Below, piece by piece: positions 60,391 to 64,000 of a stretch of 64,000 nt of DNA (position 1 is the first letter of the stretch; every line of letters begins with the position of its first letter). Where the stretch lies: NCBI GenBank assembly GCA_016937795.1, contig JAFGVV010000052.1:1-64000 (forward strand). The letters are read 5' to 3'. The position numbers and the translations under genes are program-made. The DNA comes from Paludibacteraceae bacterium (lineage in GTDB: Bacteria; Bacteroidota; Bacteroidia; Bacteroidales; Paludibacteraceae). The notes under the pieces were generated by a model, which was given only the letters and a program-made list of their open reading frames with translations, made no database searches and was not told the DNA's origin.

Positions 60391-63342
60391 TTACTCTGAA
60401 GTATTGAATTTAAAAATCTGATTGCCGTTGTTGAAATTAATTTCGCGTTTTCGTTCCACAAAAGTAAAATCGAGATTAATGGTTTTATTCGTACCAAACT
60501 GAATGAGCACCTCTTCTTTATCGAGTGTAAAATACTCACCAAACACATTGCTGATTTTCACAAGATATTTATCTGAGTTGGGCACATTCAGAATGTAGTT
60601 TCCGGAGCCATCGGTCAGTACCGAGTATACTTCAGCATTTGTAGAAGTTGCCACTATCCTGATACCATCGAGATCTAGTTTACCTTCGCGACTGTTGGGG
60701 TCGCGTACCAAATTAATTTTGCCAATAATTTTGTAACTTTCCACCAATGGTACGTACAAAACTCTGTCCTTATCCGACACATAGGGCTGTTCTGATCCGT
60801 TGAGGAAATAGTAGCTTTGAAGATTTACCAGAGGCTGATAAACCATTTTATATTCGGTTCGTGGCAGATTTTCGATCCTGATTTCGCCATTTACATTCGA
60901 TACAAGTTCAATTTCGGGTACCTGAGAGATCGCTTTCGTAGAATCACTCCGTGTGCCTGACATTTTTACCAGTATATTTGAAACCGGAGGTTCGTTGTCC
61001 GATTTTAGTCTGTCGCCATTCAGATCGTTGAAAAATATGGTTCTTAGGTCGTAGTATTTAATGCGCGGTTGTTGAATATCGAACGATTTACGAATACCCG
61101 CCACAAAGTTCATGTCCATTGTATTCAGGCGGCCACCATCTTCATCTTTTCGGGAATTTGTAAATACATGACCGCTGACATATGCCGACCATTTTTTCTT
61201 AAACGATTGTTCATAGCGCACGTTATAAGCTACATTCTGCCGTTCGCTTGGCAAATAGTAAGTGTAATTTATATATGCATTTATCTTTGCTGTACGGTTG
61301 AACAGATATTCTTCGTACGAAGGGCGAATTTGTAATGTGCGGGTAAGTGTTGGTTGTTCGTAAACCTGAAAGTCGCGATACAAATCGCCGGCACTACCCG
61401 AAGCGTAATAAGCATTCAGTTTAAATTTATCGTCGAAATAATTCACTCCCACCGAATAAGCCAGCCCTGCATTGATGGTCACAGGTCGTATTGCCGGATT
61501 TGAATTGTTATATTTTACTGACATATTTCCAATAGTCACGTTGGGTGAAACCGACCGGTAACCATCGAAACGAAATGACACAGCACCCCACACACCTGGC
61601 TGATAAGTATTAAATGTAGTGGTATAGCCTGTGATTGAATTAATACTGTTACGCTTTGAACCAATATAATTCGGTCCGGCCTGATAGGTTACGTTTCCGT
61701 CGGCGTAAGCCAGTACCGAGCGAATATACTGTGTTGAATTTACCGTTTTGGGATTTGAAAAATTATAAGGATAACGTGTAATGGCGTTGCTCAGGCTGTT
61801 TGCGTATAGTATTACCCTTAAATTATCTTTTATTTTATAACTACCGTCGAGATAATACTGTTGATTACCTGCATTTTTAATTTTGTTTAGTGCGGTATTC
61901 ATACCGTTAAATTTTAGGTCGAAGTTTTTATACTTCACAAAATAGTTGAATCTGAAACTCATACCCAATGCAGTAGTATCGCGTCCGGGAGCAAGGCGAT
62001 ATGAAGCCAGCGAACCCAGTAGTTGCAGATTGATGCGATGGTATTTCAAAAACGAGAAACCTGCACCTCCCTGAAGTGAACTTGCACGATAGCCATTTCT
62101 TGTGTTTATTTCCTGCGTGAACTGTGTGTTTACCGATACGTTTTTAATACGTGTATTATATCCGGCTCCAAATCCCCAGTCGTAGGTAAACGGATTTTGA
62201 ATAATTGAATAATTTACCCGGTGCAAATCGTTTATTCTGAATTTTCCCGAAATGCCACGTCCGCTCACCGAATGAAGCCCTGAGCTGTGGTTGTTGTAAC
62301 TCAGGAGAATTTCGTTGCGCAAATCGGTAAAATTTACATTGTACACAAATTGCCGGTTAAAATCGAAAGGCGCACCCTCGTAAATGCCCACATTATGAAC
62401 ACCCAGATTGTATCGCACATCAATATTATGGTCGAAAAGCACATTTCCGTAAAGCATAAGGTTGTGACGCGGAAGTTGATTCGACATCAGGTTGTATACA
62501 TTATAGTCTACGTTCAGCGGACTGCTGCTTTGTGCACGTACATGGTGATACGAGCTACTGAGTTTCTTTATCTGAATTTCCGACGATCGTCTTTCTGATT
62601 CGGTAGAGGCCGTGAGCGTTACCGACGATTCTTTCCAGTTGCGTTCGTAGCGCATTTTTTCGGAATAACTGAGGTCGGATCGTAAAGCTAATGCGCGGGT
62701 GATAACGGTATCTTTAAAAGGTGCAAGCGACACATATTCCACCGGACTGTGATTTTCGATATCACTGCGAAAGGTCAATAGCTTTCCAAGTTTATAATCG
62801 ACCCTGATAAGTTCGGGCGTATTTCCTTTGTTTGTAAGTTTTAAATTAAAACTGCTGTATGGGTAATTTTCAGTAATAAATGCTGCAGCACCCGAGGATG
62901 CAAAGTCCCATTTGCTTACAGGCGGCACTGTGAGGTATGTGGTGCTCATTACAGAATAATCGCCCGAACGGAAAGTTGCGTGTACCAGATACGAAACTGC
63001 ACCTGTGGCATCGGGATTGGCAGCCACTCTGAATGGAATGAATACGGTATCGCCGGGTAGAATAGTAATGGAAGGGCTGTTAAATGCTATTATACGCCAA
63101 CCATCGGGTACAGAGAATTGTAATGAACCTGTGTAGGGTTGTGTGGATTGATTTGAAATACGAAGTGTATTGAAATGAAGTTCAGCCACCTCTATGGTGG
63201 CACTGTCAATGACAAAGGCAAGGGAAACATCCGATTTCAGATTCTGAGAATTCGCATTCTGAATATTTGAGAATGCAAGTAGTGCGAGTATAATTGTGAT
63301 TACCCGGATTAAAGAAAATATGTAGGATTTGAATAAGTTCAC
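60391..63342 (-). CDS. Large usher-like outer-membrane beta-barrel protein, surface assembly candidate
   Basis: 983 residues, not confidently named. A signal peptide (to about 32) is followed by a 150-residue Ig-like/NEW3-like domain (about 35-150). A long region of alternating strands (about 280-800) then looks like a large outer-membrane barrel with many YxxxxF/Y-rich strands. At about 790-880 comes an SdrD_B-like domain, FFNDLNGDRLKSDNEPPVSNILVKM. A CNA-B-like segment follows (about 900-960, KLDLDGIRIVATSTNAEV...). The overall order (front Ig-like domain, barrel, SdrB-like module) resembles fimbrial ushers of the TcfC type. A small secreted protein gene lies 22 bp upstream. The function is inferred only from architecture. 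Confidence 0.62.
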   Translation of the reverse strand: MNLFKSYIFSLIRVITIILALLAFSNIQNANSQNLKSDVSLAFVIDSATIEVAELHFNTLRISNQSTQPYTGSLQFSVPDGWRIIAFNSPSITILPGDTVFIPFRVAANPDATGAVSYLVHATFRSGDYSVMSTTYLTVPPVSKWDFASSGAAAFITENYPYSSFNLKLTNKGNTPELIRVDYKLGKLLTFRSDIENHSPVEYVSLAPFKDTVITRALALRSDLSYSEKMRYERNWKESSVTLTASTESERRSSEIQIKKLSSSYHHVRAQSSSPLNVDYNVYNLMSNQLPRHNLMLYGNVLFDHNIDVRYNLGVHNVGIYEGAPFDFNRQFVYNVNFTDLRNEILLSYNNHSSGLHSVSGRGISGKFRINDLHRVNYSIIQNPFTYDWGFGAGYNTRIKNVSVNTQFTQEINTRNGYRASSLQGGAGFSFLKYHRINLQLLGSLASYRLAPGRDTTALGMSFRFNYFVKYKNFDLKFNGMNTALNKIKNAGNQQYYLDGSYKIKDNLRVILYANSLSNAITRYPYNFSNPKTVNSTQYIRSVLAYADGNVTYQAGPNYIGSKRNSINSITGYTTTFNTYQPGVWGAVSFRFDGYRSVSPNVTIGNMSVKYNNSNPAIRPVTINAGLAYSVGVNYFDDKFKLNAYYASGSAGDLYRDFQVYEQPTLTRTLQIRPSYEEYLFNRTAKINAYINYTYYLPSERQNVAYNVRYEQSFKKKWSAYVSGHVFTNSRKDEDGGRLNTMDMNFVAGIRKSFDIQQPRIKYYDLRTIFFNDLNGDRLKSDNEPPVSNILVKMSGTRSDSTKAISQVPEIELVSNVNGEIRIENLPRTEYKMVYQPLVNLQSYYFLNGSEQPYVSDKDRVLYVPLVESYKIIGKINLVRDPNSREGKLDLDGIRIVATSTNAEVYSVLTDGSGNYILNVPNSDKYLVKISNVFGEYFTLDKEEVLIQFGTNKTINLDFTFVERKREINFNNGNQIFKFNTSE

Positions 63343-63364
63343 AAAAAGAATCGTTCATTTTCGG

Positions 63365-63949
63365 CTAAAAGCCGGGGCCGGTTGGGATAATCTCGAATTC
63401 AATTTCAACCACATAGTAATCAGGCGATTCGCCAAGGAGTACGCCATTCCCACCCATATCCACAGGTTTACCACATTCGTACGAAATGTTTATCTGGTGC
63501 GTATTCCAACTGAGATTTGTCCATAAAGGATTTTCATACGAGAATAGAGGCATCCAGTCGGTATTTAACGACATATAACCCTGAGAAATTCCGGTTTCAA
63601 GTCCAAGTGCATTTTCAGCTTTCACTCTGATCCTGTCGAGCGGAATAGAATATGCTTCACCCTGAATAGCGGGCTGCATATTGAAACTTCTGAAATTCAA
63701 CTGGAAACCTGTCAGTTCATGACCTGAAACATTGTTGCTGCTGAGCGTAATCCCGAATTTGGAAGCATTATTGAGCTCTATACCTTTGCGAAGTCTATCG
63801 AGAGTGTTGAAAACAAAGGGGATATTACCGCCATTCAGAACCGAAATACGTGCCGAGTTCCATTCCTGCGCCATGAGACTACCCATCTCCGTAGTCGAAG
63901 AGAGTATACACAAAAATGCTACAAGAATTATATATTTAACCCGGGACAT
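63365..63949 (-). CDS. Small secreted protein paired with the usher-like barrel
   Basis: 194 residues with a signal peptide (MSRVKYIILVAFLCILSSTTEMGSLMAQ). The mature protein is beta-rich: an FVFNTLDRLRKGIELNNASKFGITLSS segment, then YSIPLDRIRVKAENALG, and ending in YYVVEIEFEIIPTGPGF. No known domain was recognised. It is 22 bp upstream of the 983-residue barrel gene and in the same direction, so the two form a unit. It might be a pilin, a secretion partner or a surface-bound subunit. The frame stays open to the window edge; ATG 63949 is chosen for its signal peptide. Genes further upstream are outside the window. Confidence 0.68.
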   Translation of the reverse strand: MSRVKYIILVAFLCILSSTTEMGSLMAQEWNSARISVLNGGNIPFVFNTLDRLRKGIELNNASKFGITLSSNNVSGHELTGFQLNFRSFNMQPAIQGEAYSIPLDRIRVKAENALGLETGISQGYMSLNTDWMPLFSYENPLWTNLSWNTHQINISYECGKPVDMGGNGVLLGESPDYYVVEIEFEIIPTGPGF

Positions 63950-64000
63950 AAAATTTTTCGAATTCAGGCACAAAGATAAACTTAAAATCACATTATACAA

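Overview
The window reads as chromosomal DNA of a Bacteroidota (Bacteroidales-like) bacterium. Several lines support this. Promoters repeatedly match the phylum-specific pattern TTTG-N19/20-TAnnTTTG, and start codons lack Shine-Dalgarno sequences. Two proteins carry type IX secretion (T9SS) C-terminal sorting domains. There is a one-protein hybrid two-component regulator (HTCS), and a long Bacteroidota-type signal peptidase I. No rRNA, CRISPR array, prophage or complete IS element was seen. The exact genus cannot be named from the sequence.

Layout. 1-9.9 kb: a membrane-tethered TPR/HTH regulator, S1/P1 nuclease, alanine dehydrogenase, an EamA exporter, recO, tRNA-Glu, rpsT, two related outer-membrane barrels and a TGS-uridine kinase. 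9.9-20.9 kb: a Na/Pi transporter; an exchanger-argD-OMP-upp run; an SDR, an AraC regulator, DoxX, a K+/H+-type antiporter and a GNAT protein. 21.1-30.1 kb: an arabinan utilisation locus (GH43 plus a small T9SS protein, an HTCS regulator, GH51 arabinofuranosidase). 30.3-45 kb: gyrB, a LOG-family protein, an unusual GH16-like protein, a kdsA-kdsC gene fusion and kdsD, a radical SAM protein, a SNF2 helicase, a tyrosine phenol-lyase/tryptophanase relative and priA. 45-53.4 kb: a RhuM-Doc fusion, cydC/cydD, small envelope proteins, and an ArsR-controlled cluster of four small cysteine-bearing proteins. 53.5-64 kb: aroB, a CoA-binding protein, dapB, lepB, wbqC, ilvE, a T9SS-exported endonuclease I, and a two-gene unit encoding a large usher-like barrel and a small secreted protein.

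How the parts work together. The arabinan genes look like one regulon. The GH43 and GH51 promoters share TTGTCCAC exactly 21 bp upstream of the -7 element, and the HTCS gene lies between them. The ArsR gene has a SmtB-like operator inside its own promoter spacer and a second one ahead of the downstream cluster, so that cluster is probably a metal- or thiol-responsive unit. The kds genes make the Kdo precursor for lipid A/LPS. Their fusion runs through two tandem repeats (11 octamers, 5 heptamers) whose copy number would change the reading frame.

Least explained items: the tandem-repeat KdsA-KdsC fusion, the cytoplasmic GH16-like protein without catalytic residues, the usher-like barrel unit at the right edge, the ArsR/thiol cluster, and the lyase lacking a conserved active-site arginine.
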